A DNA stretch of 64,000 bases, taken from assembly GCA_020091685.1 (NCBI GenBank), contig CM034603.1, forward strand, positions 27,620,298 through 27,684,297, written 5' to 3'. A program made the translations under genes and the position numbers. The stretch comes from Lutjanus erythropterus (taxonomy: Eukaryota; Chordata; Actinopteri; Lutjaniformes; Lutjanidae). Numbering within the stretch: position 1 is the stretch's first letter; each line of letters begins with the position of its first letter. This document shows, one piece after another, positions 1 to 11,475 of this stretch. The notes beneath the pieces were generated by a model. The model was not told the DNA's origin. It saw nothing but the letters and a program-made list of their open reading frames with translations, and did not search any database.

Positions 1-2178
1 AACTCAAGGATGGACTGATTAGATTTTTGGTGGTCATAGATCAACGGTCAAGATCACTGTGACCTCATCAAACATATTTTTGGCATTAACTGCATCTGCT
101 AATTAACATTTCACAGGGATATCTAATAAGATAAAATGATGAGGTGATGCCATTTTATATCTAAAAGGTCAGCTTCACTGTGACATAATAATGTTCAGCT
201 CTCTATCAGTCCTCTGCTCTCCTCTGTAAAAAAAAATAGTCTCTAAGTGAATACGCCATGTTTCTCACTGGAAATTATTCACTGGAATCATACATATATA
301 GTGATTACTCCCATTTGTCCAAAAAACACGTCATACCTTCTCATAAATTCCTACAAAGTTACAGGTCAATATAGTGATGAGTTTCATATTAAATTCCTTC
401 AGAGTCTTCACTGTATACATTATATGAGTCTGGACAGATGTGGATGCAAGCTGTAACTTGACTGGTTGGTGGAGACACAGTTGTGAGGCAGTAATTCTTG
501 TTTTTGACTGCTCTGTTTTATACAACCATAGACAGCTGACTTCTTACTCTCTTTAACAGGCCAATAGCGGGTGCAACAGCTGCTTCAGTTTGAAATCTTG
601 TTTCAGCTCAGGACAGCGTATGTAGAGATCATGTTAATGCAAATCTATGCTGGTTGAATCTTGCAGTTGTGGTGGCATTGCAGTAGGTGCTTCACCATCT
701 TTTGCCCTGCAGGGTTCTGCACTCTATTTAGTGCACCCATCTATTTTTGAGAATGTTTCTCATTATTTTGAGATACTAACTAATTATTTTGAGTCATTAG
801 CTCGAGAAAGTTTGTCATTATAATGATTTAGAGGATGTTCTTTTCCCCTCATGTCGGCGGAAATGGGCTTCCATAACTTTCACACAAAATGTGAATTTAA
901 ATGAATTTGCAATTAGGACTTGGAACTTACCACTGTCTCCTCACTATAATTGTCCAACAAAGAGCACAAATTGTTCTTTTGCTCTGTTGTTGCTTTCTTT
1001 ATTAACTGCCTTAAAGGGAAGTAGATATGAGTGCGTTTTGTGTTGCCTTGTTACTGTTTCGCCAACGCAGCCCAATGGGGAATTGTCATACCTAAACTGT
1101 TTGTCTTTGGGTATTATTTACTACATTTCTACTGTTCAATTATTTATGGTTCCACACCAGTGCAATGCGGCAAAAATATCAGCAAGAAAGAAAGAAAATT
1201 GGGGGTTACAGCACTTTATTTCTCTCTCAACACCTCCTCAAACTCTCCGCTGAGAGCAGTATCAAGGTTGTCTTCACTGGCCACCATCAACAATCACTCA
1301 TGTACCTCTGTGTTATTTCTGATTCAACATCACACAGGTCTGCAGAAGAAAAGGGGAGACAAAAGTGGGGAAAAACATACGCTTCCCCCTCTAGGATTTA
1401 CACAGATATCCTTAACTAAATATCAATCATATTGTTCTTGTTAACAAAAGAAAACTCTGTCCTTTGTTCCCTCTAATTAGCTGCAGCTGAAGTTGGAGAA
1501 ACTCCCCAGCCCCGGATCATTAGTATTTGCAGAGTGTGTCGCCACTTTGCTCCCTGTGGTTTCACTAAATTCACACTTTACTCTCTGTAATGAACTCTTT
1601 TGCATCCCTACCTCATTAGGCCAATGGAAAAAAAAAATTAACCGCTGAGGGGCCAGGGGGTGACACAGTTTCGTCTTTGATCACCACCCACCGCTAAAAG
1701 CGTCTAATTGCGGAAGTTTCTGCCCTGAAGCGCGGCGGAGGGCAAAAGACGCACAAGGTTACATCCTGTTGTCCGGCTCCTTACAGGTTTAGAGACACAA
1801 ACAAATCATAAACCAGCTATGAAAGCAGAAATATAAACCTCTCCAGATTAAGCAGGAGCTATCGGTCTGAACCGATAATGCACAAAGGCGCTCTCAACTT
1901 GTCAAAAACCCATCCTTAATATGTTCTGACACACTAGATGGGGCGTGAACGTCTCAAAAAGGCGCAGAATACAGAGTCCTATTCAACTAAGTGGATTCAA
2001 ACTGCACAGTTAAACGTGGACACTTAAAGGATTGCAGTGGCTGCTCACTCCTGGGAACGGAGACGTGTATGCAATCCGCTGATAAAGCCGCACTTTCCCA
2101 CTTTTTCCTTTGCGAACACGTTTCTAATTCGGAACAGCAAACTGGCAGCTCGTTATAAGCAACACCTCTGCACAAAAC
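1..2178. other. Upstream non-coding sequence, no gene recognised
   Basis: This stretch lies 5' of the first dpp6 exon seen here. The open frames in it, the longest about 137 codons, overlap one another in different frames and show no recognisable domain or clear splice context, so I do not call a gene. The last 500 bases become richer in CpG, which suits the approach to a promoter. Confidence 0.5.
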
Positions 2179-2480
2179 TATAAAAGAAACTTCACTCGCC
2201 GACTGGAAATCGTATTGACGAGAAAGTTTCTGCTCATCATCTGGCGGCGCGCAGGCACAAAGCGCACAGTGTGCAGCCCGCATACGGAGAGGCTGCTGCT
2301 CCTATAGCGCTTTGATTTACCATTGGACAACACGTTTAGATAGCGTTACTACAGGTGGGTGGTGTTTCATCTCAGGCTCACGTCGAGCTCAGCACAGAGA
2401 GAGCGGTGAAAGTTGATTGTTCAGTCGGCTTCAGGTGAATATTTGTTTGTTGCAGACTCTCTGCTACTGTATATGGGACC
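2179..2480 (+). promoter_or_regulatory. dpp6: Probable promoter and 5' leader of the K-type dpp6 exon
   Basis: A TATAAAAG box lies at 2179-2186, about 300 bases before the start codon, and an inverted CCAAT box (ATTGG) at 2322-2326. The sequence between is richer in G+C and CpG than the surrounding intron. A short upstream frame, ATG-GGA-CCA-TGA at 2473-2484, overlaps the main ATG at 2481. The transcription start cannot be read from sequence alone, so the TATA assignment is tentative. Confidence 0.35.
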
Positions 2481-2537
2481 ATGAACTCATCAGCAGGTGC
2501 AGGAAACTACCGCAGGGGATCCGCCAAGGGAGATAAG
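2481..2537 (+). CDS. dpp6: dpp6 alternative first coding exon, K/DPP10a-like N terminus
   Basis: This 19-codon exon encodes MNSSAGAGNYRRGSAKGDK and ends AAG|GTAGGA, a usable donor, in phase 0. The start has A at -3. It resembles the short cytoplasmic N terminus of the DPP6-K (DPP6a) isoform, which I recall as starting MNQTAGA and ending GKGHK, and less closely DPP10a (MNQTAS). Matches are the initial MN, a hydroxyl residue before A, the AGA run, a central Asn and Arg, and a terminal K-G-x-K. In mammals this N terminus speeds Kv4 inactivation by pore block. The protein is a type II membrane partner of Kv4 channels. The transmembrane segment and ectodomain lie in later exons outside this window. 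Without the intron the frame reads only two more codons to a stop, which also favours splicing. The identification rests on remembered homologues and on the L exon 25 kb downstream. Confidence 0.75.
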
Positions 2538-2882
2538 GTAGGATAATTTATGTTTTAAGCCTCCTCTTTCCACTTCTTTCCGGCATTTCTTTCCTCGCCA
2601 TTAGGCTTAAAAATCCACCTTCGCCAACTGGCACAGCGTTGCTGTTGAAGTACTTCTGGGCGCACTGATGCGCAAGGAGACGATGTTATTTCCTTTCCTG
2701 TGGGCTGAAAAAGAAGACGATCGGAGTCGTGTTACATGTTGATGAGATGTTGAGGTGTTGCTGCTGTCTTTTGGGTATTTTATCTCGATTTTAAACTTTG
2801 GGTAGTCTACTTTTTGAGTTTCCCTTTCCGTTTCTTGAGGCACAAATGTGTTTAAATGCCACTTCAGCCTCATATTCAGTAT

Positions 2883-3575
2883 TTAAAGGCATAGTATGCA
2901 ATATTTTCCTTTCAGTCATCACTAATGAGCCAGTAAAAGTGTGTGGAGGTGAATGAATCTGCAGACACTCTGCCCTCTGCCTGTATTTCCTTATTTTCAT
3001 ATGCTTTTGATGTGCTTTGGATGCTTTGCTAAACCAAAATGTCTGCATTTGACTCAAAGGAATGAGACTCAACAACCATGTTTCTGGTGCGTTTAGGAAC
3101 ATCTCGGACAAATCCTACTTATTCTGTCTTTTAAGTGCGTGATCAGGAAGTAAGTTCCACTATTTTGCAACAAAACTCTCTGCTGGTATCAAGCCAAAGT
3201 CTCTCCCGAAAAGTCTCATCACTGGTAGTTTTCCACTTGTGTTTTGAAATTAAAGGCAAGATATGCAACACAATCCCTTGTAATTATCATTTATAATCCA
3301 CTGGAAGTGTGTGATGATGTCTGTGTCTGTGGAGACTCTGCTTTGTCATTATTTTGTTGTGCTCAGGAGTAGGAAGGAGGAGGACTTCAACAATCAAGTT
3401 ATCTTTCTGGTGCGTTTATGAACACCTCGGAAAAATCCTATTGATTCTACTTTTAAGAGCCACTAGTTTGCAGTAAATCCTTCTGCTCGTATCAAGCCAA
3501 AGCCTGACCAAAAATGTCTCCTCACTGATAGTTTTCCTCTTCCTTTTGGAAGTTAAGACCAAATTGTGTGATACG
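2883..3575. repeat. Tandem repeat of TTAA-starting units (two full units plus the start of a third)
   Basis: Units begin at 2883, 3250 and 3553, each with TTAA followed by a related stretch (TTAAAGGCATAGTATGCAA, TTAAAGGCAAGATATGCAA and a diverged third). The first two share ordered landmarks: a GTGTGTGG/GTGTGTGA block, a block on Cys-rich GACTCTGC, a TTTCTGGTGCGTTTA block, a CTCGGA block, TATCAAGCCAAAG, and a TAGTTTTCC block. Spacing is 367 and then 303 bases. It looks like a TTAA-type MITE-related repeat duplicated in tandem inside the intron. Confidence 0.7.
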
Positions 3576-5094
3576 ATACTAGTTTGCAAAGTTCATGGTC
3601 TAAATTCAGTGTCAATCTACAGCCAAATAGGTCGTCCTGATAAGAATCTGGTTATCATTTCTATTCCACAGCAGCATTGACTTGATACCAACTTTTGCTC
3701 TGTGCATCTGCCAGATTGTGTTTTACCTACTTAGGTTAGCTGAATGCTCCTGTTTCTATGTTCTCACAAGGAAAAAACATCACAAAACAACCCGTAGGGG
3801 TAAGAAAAAAGAAGAAGAAAACATCATGTCTGCCAAGTAATGCCCCCGCAGTAGCACTCCCATAATGCCATTTCCCAGCAACACTCACATAAAAGATCCA
3901 AAGTTAACTTGAATTACACAGGCAGACGGCATCGATTGCGGTTTCAATAAGGGACAAAAATACGTTGACGCATGAATCAGTTTTTCCCTGCATGTGTGAG
4001 TCTGAGGAGGAGCTGTGAAATATTTAAATATTTATTTAAATCTGTCTGCCTCTAGGGGGCATGTCATCCCAAAAATGCTCTCAGATCACAAGCCGTGTGA
4101 GGCTATTTATAGGTGTTTCTGTAAGTTGAATGAGACCTATAGTGCCACATGCAGAGGCCACTCTTTAAAACATTTTCTTTTTTGTTTTAGATTGAAGAAA
4201 CAATGTCTTGCTTGTCAGGAAGGTTGCAAAAATCTCTGTATTTTGCCTCACTGATTCGCTGAATTCATTTCATCATGTTTTAGTGTTTCAGTCTTGTCAG
4301 ATGTGAATGTGTGGCTGCTTTCTGCTGGGATTCACTCATTTGTCAGTGCTCTTGGATTGTCACTTTGACTCTTGATAACATCCCTTACTGGAGTTAGTTT
4401 GCCCTCTGCTGGAGGCAGAAAGTCACACACTGGCTTGAGATCAAGCTTCCTTGCCATTCTTTTCCTATTTGTCGGCATCTTGACAGATTTTTCTCTTATT
4501 ACCACGACTTTACAAGCCTCCAGTCAGTTTCTATCATACAAGTTTCAGCACTGAGATGAGAAGCCGTACCTCTATACATCCCACATTTCTGCTGACTCCA
4601 CTCACTTACAGCTCGATGTTATTAAAGCCCCCAAAATCCTGAACACTAAAGTTTCCGTGACCAAAGTTTGACTCTTTAAGGACTTGCAGGCACTCAGCCT
4701 ATTAAATTCTACCATAATCTGTGGTCAATTTGCATAGAAAAGAAATCATTAAGTCTGGCTGTGGATATCCAAGCCGCCCTCCCTTCTCAGAGGATATAGA
4801 GCGAATTTGGAGAAAATGTAGACATGTCTTCACTAAAAATTCATTATGCCTGATTTGGTTGTTATAATCCTGCCCTGAGAATGAGAGAGCTCTGACTTAC
4901 AGAGACTTACAAGCTGAATCTACATGGATACATTCATAATTTTCTTTCTATTCTTTTTCCTCTGGCACCTTTTCTCCTCTTGTCTTTTCTTTGATAAATG
5001 TGTTTAGTAATTGCGGCAGTCATCGACTTTACGCTTTGTTAGGATATTAACTTTGAACAAGCAACAGCTGAGAATAAACAAGTTAATTTTTCAA
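3576..5094. other. Intronic sequence with no gene recognised
   Basis: This is AT-rich intron of the K-type dpp6 transcript. Open frames of 60-79 codons at 4015-4254 and 4372-4554 lack domain content. No splice-flanked exon or structured repeat was recognised. Confidence 0.5.
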
Positions 5095-5185
5095 GTCATT
5101 TTTATTTATATAGTCCAATATCCCAAATCACAAATTTACCTTAGGGGGCTCTGCAATCTGTACAGCTGATGACACCCTCTATCCT
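5095..5185. repeat. Probable dispersed fish repeat fragment
   Basis: The stretch with TTATTTATATAG, CCAATATC, AAATCACAAATTT and a GGGGCTCTGCAATCTG-like block is a motif order I recall as very common in teleost intergenic DNA. Family membership is from memory and was not checked. Confidence 0.4.
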
Positions 5186-5881
5186 TTACTCAAATCTTTT
5201 TTTTTTTAATAGATTTTGCACCAGTATTGCGGCCATAACTTGAATGTAACGCAGTAATATTCAGAGTACTGCTTTTTTTTAACTGTGATCTAAGTACATT
5301 TTTACATTAGCACTTAATTTTAATATTGTATTATTATAATACATTATAATATTTCTAGTAATGTGAACTGCAGTAAGATGAGCTCATCAAGAAACATAAA
5401 GACAGCATCGTTGTAATTTACCTAAAGGATTTTTTTAATATCTTTACATAGAGAAGTCTTATTTCCAATGCAAAACAGAAGATTTCAATTTATAATTTAT
5501 TTTTCAGTTTCTTATTGTTCAAGAATTCATTACAGAGAGTTAAAGAAAACTTTGTTTAATAGAAAATAAAATAAACAAGAGAGAAATAGATGAAAAGTAC
5601 CATATGGGAAGGTGGGAATATATTTCATAGTTAATTTTATGCCAATATTAAATCAACTTGATACTTTGAAGGCACAACTTTGCATGGCCACGGAATATTA
5701 GAAAATTAAACATTTGCCTGCACGACCACATTAACCCTTCCTAACCACATTCCCAAATTCCTCCCACTGGCAAAAGAAGGTATTAGGTTTGAAGGAGAAT
5801 AAGTGCATTCATCAGTCAGACAGTGGAAAAAAAAAAGAAAAAGAAGAAGAAAAAATGGAGCGGGGGTGTGGAGTGTAGCAT

Positions 5882-6125
5882 CTAGTTGTCATCTCGATGG
5901 ATGGTAGCCTTATTCACATACTCAATAAAAGGCTTCCAGGTCTTGTCAAAGGATTTACTGGAGTCTGCGAGTGAAAATCTAATCTTTTCAAGTTTGATGT
6001 GATTTAGGATCTCCTTGAGCCAACTATTGTGTGAAGGGGGGTGGCGTGCTTCCACTTAAGTAAAATGAGGTGTCTGGCTAGACACCTTCTATCTTTACAC
6101 CCCCTTAACTTGAATAAGGAAAAAC
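5882..6125 (-). mobile_element. C-terminal remnant of a LINE (L1-like) ORF2
   Basis: On the minus strand, 6043 down to 5882 is an uninterrupted frame of 53 codons and a stop. It contains SHNSWLKEIL, then HIKLEKIRFSL, then FDKTWKPFIEYV. This W-L-x-E-I...L-E-K-I-R-F...F-x-K-T-W-x-P-F series is the pattern at the far C terminus of L1-like non-LTR retrotransposon ORF2 proteins. Upstream on the same strand (about 6125-6044) another frame reads RRCLARHLILLKWKHA, the part that normally precedes it. The two frames meet at a run of six G (C on the coding strand) at 6036-6041, so a one-base indel there is likely. Only the tail remains; the reverse transcriptase and endonuclease domains are absent. It is a dead 5'-truncated copy. 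Confidence 0.65.
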
Positions 6126-8032
6126 CTTTAACAGGGACTGAGCCCTTATTGGTGCTGAAAATTCCTTGAAACACTTTAATTTTAATGTAATGTTCTAAAT
6201 GTTTGAAAACTGCTCAGGTTTTGGGTAAAGTGCTTATACATTTTGGGCATATATGTCATTTAAAACAACTGGAAAGTACTGGAAAAGCTTGAAGATTCTC
6301 TTTGAAAGTGCTTGAAAAGTGTTTGACTTTGGTGAAAGTGTATGAACCCTGCAGGGAAAAAATGGAAGGGACACTTCTTCCAGGACAGTCATGCAGACTT
6401 GTGTGCAGAATAGACTAAGATAGTAATAAATTTATGGTATGAACAGTGATGATGACAAAATTAGAGATATACTGTAAACATTCATGAAAAATTGTAAACA
6501 TATATGAAGAATATGGATCCAGGAGGACAGACTACATAGATTCACAAGTGCAGAACTCAAGCATACCATTCAGAGCAAGGACAGAGGCAAGGACAAGGTG
6601 TACGAGAAGAGAGAAAGAAGAGGAGAGGCTAAATCTCCTGCAGGAAGAAGATCCAGGTCCGAACTCCTGCAATGAGGCACTGAGAGCCAGAGAGAGAAAG
6701 AGAGAGGTCACAAGACAGCCTGAGTGAAAAGAGAGGACAAGGAAGAGACGTTAGGGAGAGAGGCATCAAATTAAGATAAATTAATTAAAATTAAGGGATC
6801 AAGTTAAGTTAAATCAAATTACAAAACAGTTAAAACAAAATTACACCACCTATCTTTACACACAACATAAAACAGTATGTCATAACAGATTATTTGAGCA
6901 TGTTGCTGATCGACAACTGGAATGAACCTTGAGAAAAGAACAGACTGAGGGAGCACAGCCTTGCTATTGGAAAAAAGGGACATGCAGGAAAACCTGGGTT
7001 CCTGCAGAGCAAATAACTGCTGTCACTGCACCTGAAACAGAGCTACAGTTCCTCACCAAATGTGAAAAGCATAAGCATCTTAGAGAGGTACATTTTTTAA
7101 AAATTTAAAAGGTTTTCTTAACCTGTCAGATGAAGAATGACCAGTTCTACTAGGGGAAGAGCCAAAGAGCTGTGAGCTGCAGCACTCCCTGTTCCTATGT
7201 TTATTTTTCTGTGTTATGTTTATTTGCATTCATATATTATATTTTCTAATGAATAATTAGCAAATGAATGTCTAAACACTTTCTTTGGCAGTAGACAACG
7301 AAGCCATTTGAATTTGAATTTGAGAGAGAGATACCTGCTGCTGCACAGACAAAAGTCACAGTCACAGTAACTGCAATTAGACTCTTTTAAGCTTTTAATC
7401 TCCTCACATATTTTGTGAAACCACCACATACTTGTAATCACTTGTATTCACACCTTTTCAAGCCTTTCTTAGGAATTAATAAGACATTTTGGTAATTTAT
7501 AATAAGAGAGAGAAGATGTGGCTTTTGTTGGGAGATGCTCAAGGCAAAGAACAAACATAATTATTTCAGTTCATTAGCTGTTACCAAAACGTAACATGAA
7601 TTATACTGTGTACTGAAATGCATAATGCATATGTTCTACATGGAAAACACCGCTGAAATTTAATGTCGAGCTCTTCAAAAATCCTCCATCCTACAGTGAT
7701 GATGACTGAGTCAATAATAATACTTTTTTAAGCTTTTTGCAGTGTTTGTTGTCTGATCATGAGCTGCCGTTGCTGCCGCTGCAGTGAAGAGCTTTTGATG
7801 TTTTCTGTGAAAGATTGTGTTCATGATGACTGCTTTCATAATGAAATGTCACCCAAGAGAATACACAAATCTCAACATCCAGCAGTGCTCTGGGTAAAAT
7901 TTAGGCTGTTACATGGATCTGTGTGTCTAGTATATTGTAATGTTTTAGGACATGTTGTTGTCCTGTCAACAACCTTTTATTCATCATTTTTTATTCAGAA
8001 TTGAAGTAGCATCTGCATGATTTTAGGTGACT
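6126..8032. other. Intronic sequence with no gene recognised
   Basis: Mostly AT-rich intron. A purine-rich stretch (about 6540-6760) made of GAGAGAAAGAG-like runs is low complexity. Short frames at 7220-7441 (minus) and 7759-8004 (plus) have no domain content; the latter includes several Cys near its start, but the spacing does not form a recognisable zinc finger. Confidence 0.5.
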
Positions 8033-8741
8033 TTAGAGGGACAGTTCACCCCAAAATCAAACATACGTGTTGTGTTCCTCTGGCCTGTGGTGCTATTTAT
8101 CCATCTAGATTGTTTTTGTGTAAATTGCAGAGTTTTGGAGAATTGGACTTGAAGATGTCTACCTTCTCTTGAATCTAACTGGACCAGATAGTTCTGGAGT
8201 TATGGTACTCAAAGCGCCAAAAAAAATAAATAAATAAATAAAAACACTTAAAAAATTCAGCAGCAACGTCTCTCTCCAGAAATCATTCAAACCAATCCAC
8301 AGGCCTTGGTGTCAGCAGTTTCATGTAGGAACCATATCATTGCGTGCAAGGCTGCATGCATCTATTCATGGACGAGAGGCTCGTGCTTGTGACAGTGCAG
8401 AGTGTGAACATTAAATGCGCTGTCCTTGGCTGAGCTGAAATATTAGCACCACTGAGCTAGCAGTGATACAGTTTGGCAGGCATAATTCAGCAAAAAGAAA
8501 ATGTTTACTAACAACAAAAGTGCTCCTAACAAGGTCTGTGGATTATCTCGAGTAACTGGGTCCTGATTTCCAGAAAGAGACATTGTTGTTGAGGTTTTCA
8601 AATGTATTTTCAGCATTTTGAGCACCACAGGTGTGCCATTTAGTTCTGCTATATTTAAGAGAAGAGAGACATCTGAAGAATAGCACACCAGGCCAGAAAA
8701 AAAATATGTAGTTTTGATTTGGAGGTGAACTGTCCCTTTAA
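8033..8741. mobile_element. Fold-back MITE with long inverted arms (TTAA type)
   Basis: The left end reads TTAGAGGGACAGTTCACC and the reverse complement of the right end reads TTAAAGGGACAGTTCACC. Beyond these ends the two halves stay similar for roughly 250-290 bases in inverted order: CCAAAATCAAA versus CCAAATCAAAA, GGCCTGTGGTGCTA versus GGCCTGGTGTGCTA, a GATGTCT block, GTCTCTCTCCAGAAATCA versus GTCTCTTTCTGGAAATCA, and AATCCACAGGCCTT versus AATCCACAGACCTT. The right end sits in TTAA and the left in TTAG, as expected from a TTAA target site (piggyBac/Kolobok-type non-autonomous elements; the superfamily is inferred). A related half copy lies at 52505-52830. Open frames inside it are repeat-derived. 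Confidence 0.8.
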
Positions 8742-9092
8742 CTGAGATGGAGAGGTTGCTCAGCATCATTTAATCAGATTTGGGCACGGCCAAGATTGAA
8801 TCAGTAGCATTATATTTGTGCCTCCTTCACCACAGAGCAGAAAATACGCTTCATGTTTTGCCTTACGGTGACTTGTCTCATCTGTTGTGGTTGGTGCCTC
8901 TGGTGTTGCCCGCTGCCTGCCGTTTTCGAGGCCGGTACTTTTCTCCTGAGTCTAGACTTCCATCATTTGCATTTACTGAGAGGCTGCTGACAGCTCTCTC
9001 TGTTTCCAAGATACAAATGGTATTGTTTCACTCTCTGCAGAAATATCCATGTTGCAGTTACTGTCTCAAATGTTCAGGCACACAGACAGTTG

Positions 9093-9303
9093 TTAAAGGG
9101 ATAGTTTAGATTTTTTTGAAGTGGGGTTGTATGAGGTACTTATCCAGGGTGTATTACCTTCAGATGGCGGTCAAACGCCCAAAGTTTGGAGAAGCAGCAG
9201 TAGCACCGGCGTAGGAAGCTAAGCATTGTAATGCTACTGTAGGTAATGCTTCAATAAGTAGCCTACCTCATACAACCCCACATAATCCGAACAATCCCTT
9301 TAA
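9093..9303. mobile_element. Short TTAA MITE, GTTGTATGAGGTACTTA family
   Basis: TTAA occurs at both ends (9093-9096 and 9300-9303). The left end TTAAAGGGATAGTTTAGAT and right end pair as imperfect terminal inverted repeats, and the next blocks also pair: GTGGGGTTGTATGAGGTA on the left and TACCTCATACAACCCCAC on the right. The copies at 22228-22430 and 36028-37212 belong to the same family. It has no coding capacity. Confidence 0.85.
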
Positions 9304-10509
9304 ATTGTGTCTGTTGGGTCATGTATCGTGTTATTACTCGGGTATATTTTGTGTGTTGTCAGGAAACACGATCATAACTTTAATCTGTTTGATCAGGTTC
9401 GTTTTGAGAGAACCTGTATCAGAGCTATTTGAAAGTATGTGTCAAAGATTTACTGGCGCCCTGAGCTGAATCTTAAGGTTCCCAGGAGTAGAATTGTACA
9501 GACAAACTTCCACTGAAACGATTTGTATGCAGCAGGAATATGTACGGATGAAATGCCTTTCAAAAGCATTCTGTATTCGTCTAGTGAGCCTCTGTGTTTC
9601 TGCATTGAACCATGGCACTTTGAATCGCCTGCTTTAAATGTTTGTATTGCTGCCCACAGCCACTATTAGCCAAAATGACTTTCATTTTCCTGATGTGTGC
9701 ACACATACACATACAATGCACACATCTCGATACTATCTGTTTATTTTATCCAATGACTGTTCTGAGAGTGATAATGCACTGGCTAACAATAGCACTTTGT
9801 TCAATGAAATGAAATTCGGAGACAGAGAAACAACCAGGGACGCACAGCAGCGAGGGACAACACCATTCAACAGCAGCCATTTGTCACCGCTAACTGCTGT
9901 GCCGAGGGTTTGGCTCTCCAGGGAAGGTTTGCTGTAGATGAGAACCATGTTTATGAAAGCTGTCCAGGTTTTTGCAGCTCCTGGCCACCCTCGAGCACCT
10001 GAAGTTCTTCATCCTGGACACAATCATGCTGTTGCATTGCTCCCTGGGGTGGAGGTTTCATCTGTGGCTGTCGCCTGTAACAGATGACCTGATAGAACTC
10101 TGTCTGTAGTGAAGCCGCTTGCATCTCGCTGATAAAGACACATCATAGCCGCGTATGCACGTATTCCTGGACTCATTCCTATTCTGACAAACAGCGTTGT
10201 GTTGTCTATTCATATCTTTGCACCACTGTCCTTCCCTGAGCTCAAAGAGGGGCTGATGGTCTGAGAAGCATACCAAGTACAGCAGCGTCTTAGGGATCCA
10301 CAGGGAGGAGCGCTGCTGGAGGATGCTTGGGGCCACACTTGGGGTACTGTGGTCTGACTGAAGGTCAAGATCAGAGCTGGGCTAAGGACATAAAGGTGTG
10401 ATGGTGTCATGGGACATAAAGTTGTGAACTGAGTTTAGATTAGACTTTCATGCTGCACTGTAGCGCGCAGAAAGAAACAGTAATGCACATTTCCACACGG
10501 AAATCCTTT
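9304..10509. other. Intronic sequence with no gene recognised
   Basis: Unique-looking intron. Open frames of 60-109 codons here overlap on both strands and show no domain. Nothing else recognised. Confidence 0.45.
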
Positions 10510-10755
10510 TTAAGATTCAAGATTCTTTATTGTCATTGTACTGCTGCAAGACACAACAAAATTATGATGGCACCCCCCGAGATTAGAAAAACATATAGGA
10601 GAACAATAGAAAAGTAAATTAAATAACTATTTATAATATATAAATAGATATTCAGTAAATAATAAAAATGTAAAAGTATATAAAGCATAAAAATAAGGCA
10701 CTATTCAGTGAAACATTAGGTGTGCAATTAAACAATAAATAATCAGCAGCATAAA
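10510..10755. repeat. Dispersed retroelement-tail-like repeat and AT-rich tail
   Basis: The block AAGATTCTTTATTGTCATT followed by a Tyr/Gln-like ACAACAAAATTATG stretch is a motif I recall from many fish intergenic regions as the end of a LINE/SINE-type repeat. It is followed by about 170 bases of very AT-rich sequence with short AATAAA/TAAATA runs. The family call is from memory. Confidence 0.45.
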
Positions 10756-10784
10756 AATCCTTTGGGTTTGAAAATTAGCAAAAG

Positions 10785-11475
10785 TGTGGACTTGAGTCAC
10801 ATGATTTGGACTTAAGTCAGCCTCAAGCCACAATTTCAATTACTTTTGACTTGACTTTACAAAAGTCTAAGAAGACTTGCAACTCAACTTGGACTTTAAC
10901 GCCAATGACTCGTGACTTGGGCTTGAGCCTTTTGACTTGAAAATACTTGACCGCCCTCCCTGAGCTCAACGATGAAAAACTATGTTATTTATATGTGTTT
11001 TGTATGTCATTATTTAATTTATTTACCTTCATTTCTTGACTCAACTAAGATTCAGAGATAATTCCGTTCAAAACGTTTGTCACATAAACTATAAAAAGAA
11101 AAAAAAAAAAAAAAGATTTTCAATCGGTTGAAAATGACATACAAGACAATACAATTCCAAACTTTGATATCTCACACCTGAGTAACTTTATAAATTACTG
11201 AGGCTGGAAACTGTGACATTATGACTTGGATTAGAGAGCAGTTGTTTGGTCCGAGTTCAAGTCTGATGTTCACCAATCAAACCGCACCAAGGGGGTAAAC
11301 GCTCTAGGGTTCAGTTCAACCCAACTTAACAAGGCTGGTGTGAACTTCTCTCGAAGTTTCAGACCTGGACTTGGGACCTGAGTTGAAAGACTTGCACAGG
11401 GTGACCACATTTTCAAACCCCTAGTCCAAGATTTCTGGTCACCATAGACTTGTGACTTACTTGTGACCTCCTCTG
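10785..11475. repeat. GACTTG-rich degenerate repeat
   Basis: Variants of GACTTG, ACTTGAGTC and TTGTGACTTAC recur many times between 10785 and 10950 and again near 11360-11475, separated by AT-rich sequence with a 17-A run near 11098. This is a degenerate short-period repeat of a type I recall in fish genomes, probably part of one larger element. Confidence 0.55.

Noticed and set aside
8443-8769. Minus-strand 108-codon frame with hydrophobic stretches
   Set aside because: It lies entirely in the right arm of the fold-back MITE, so it is repeat-derived.
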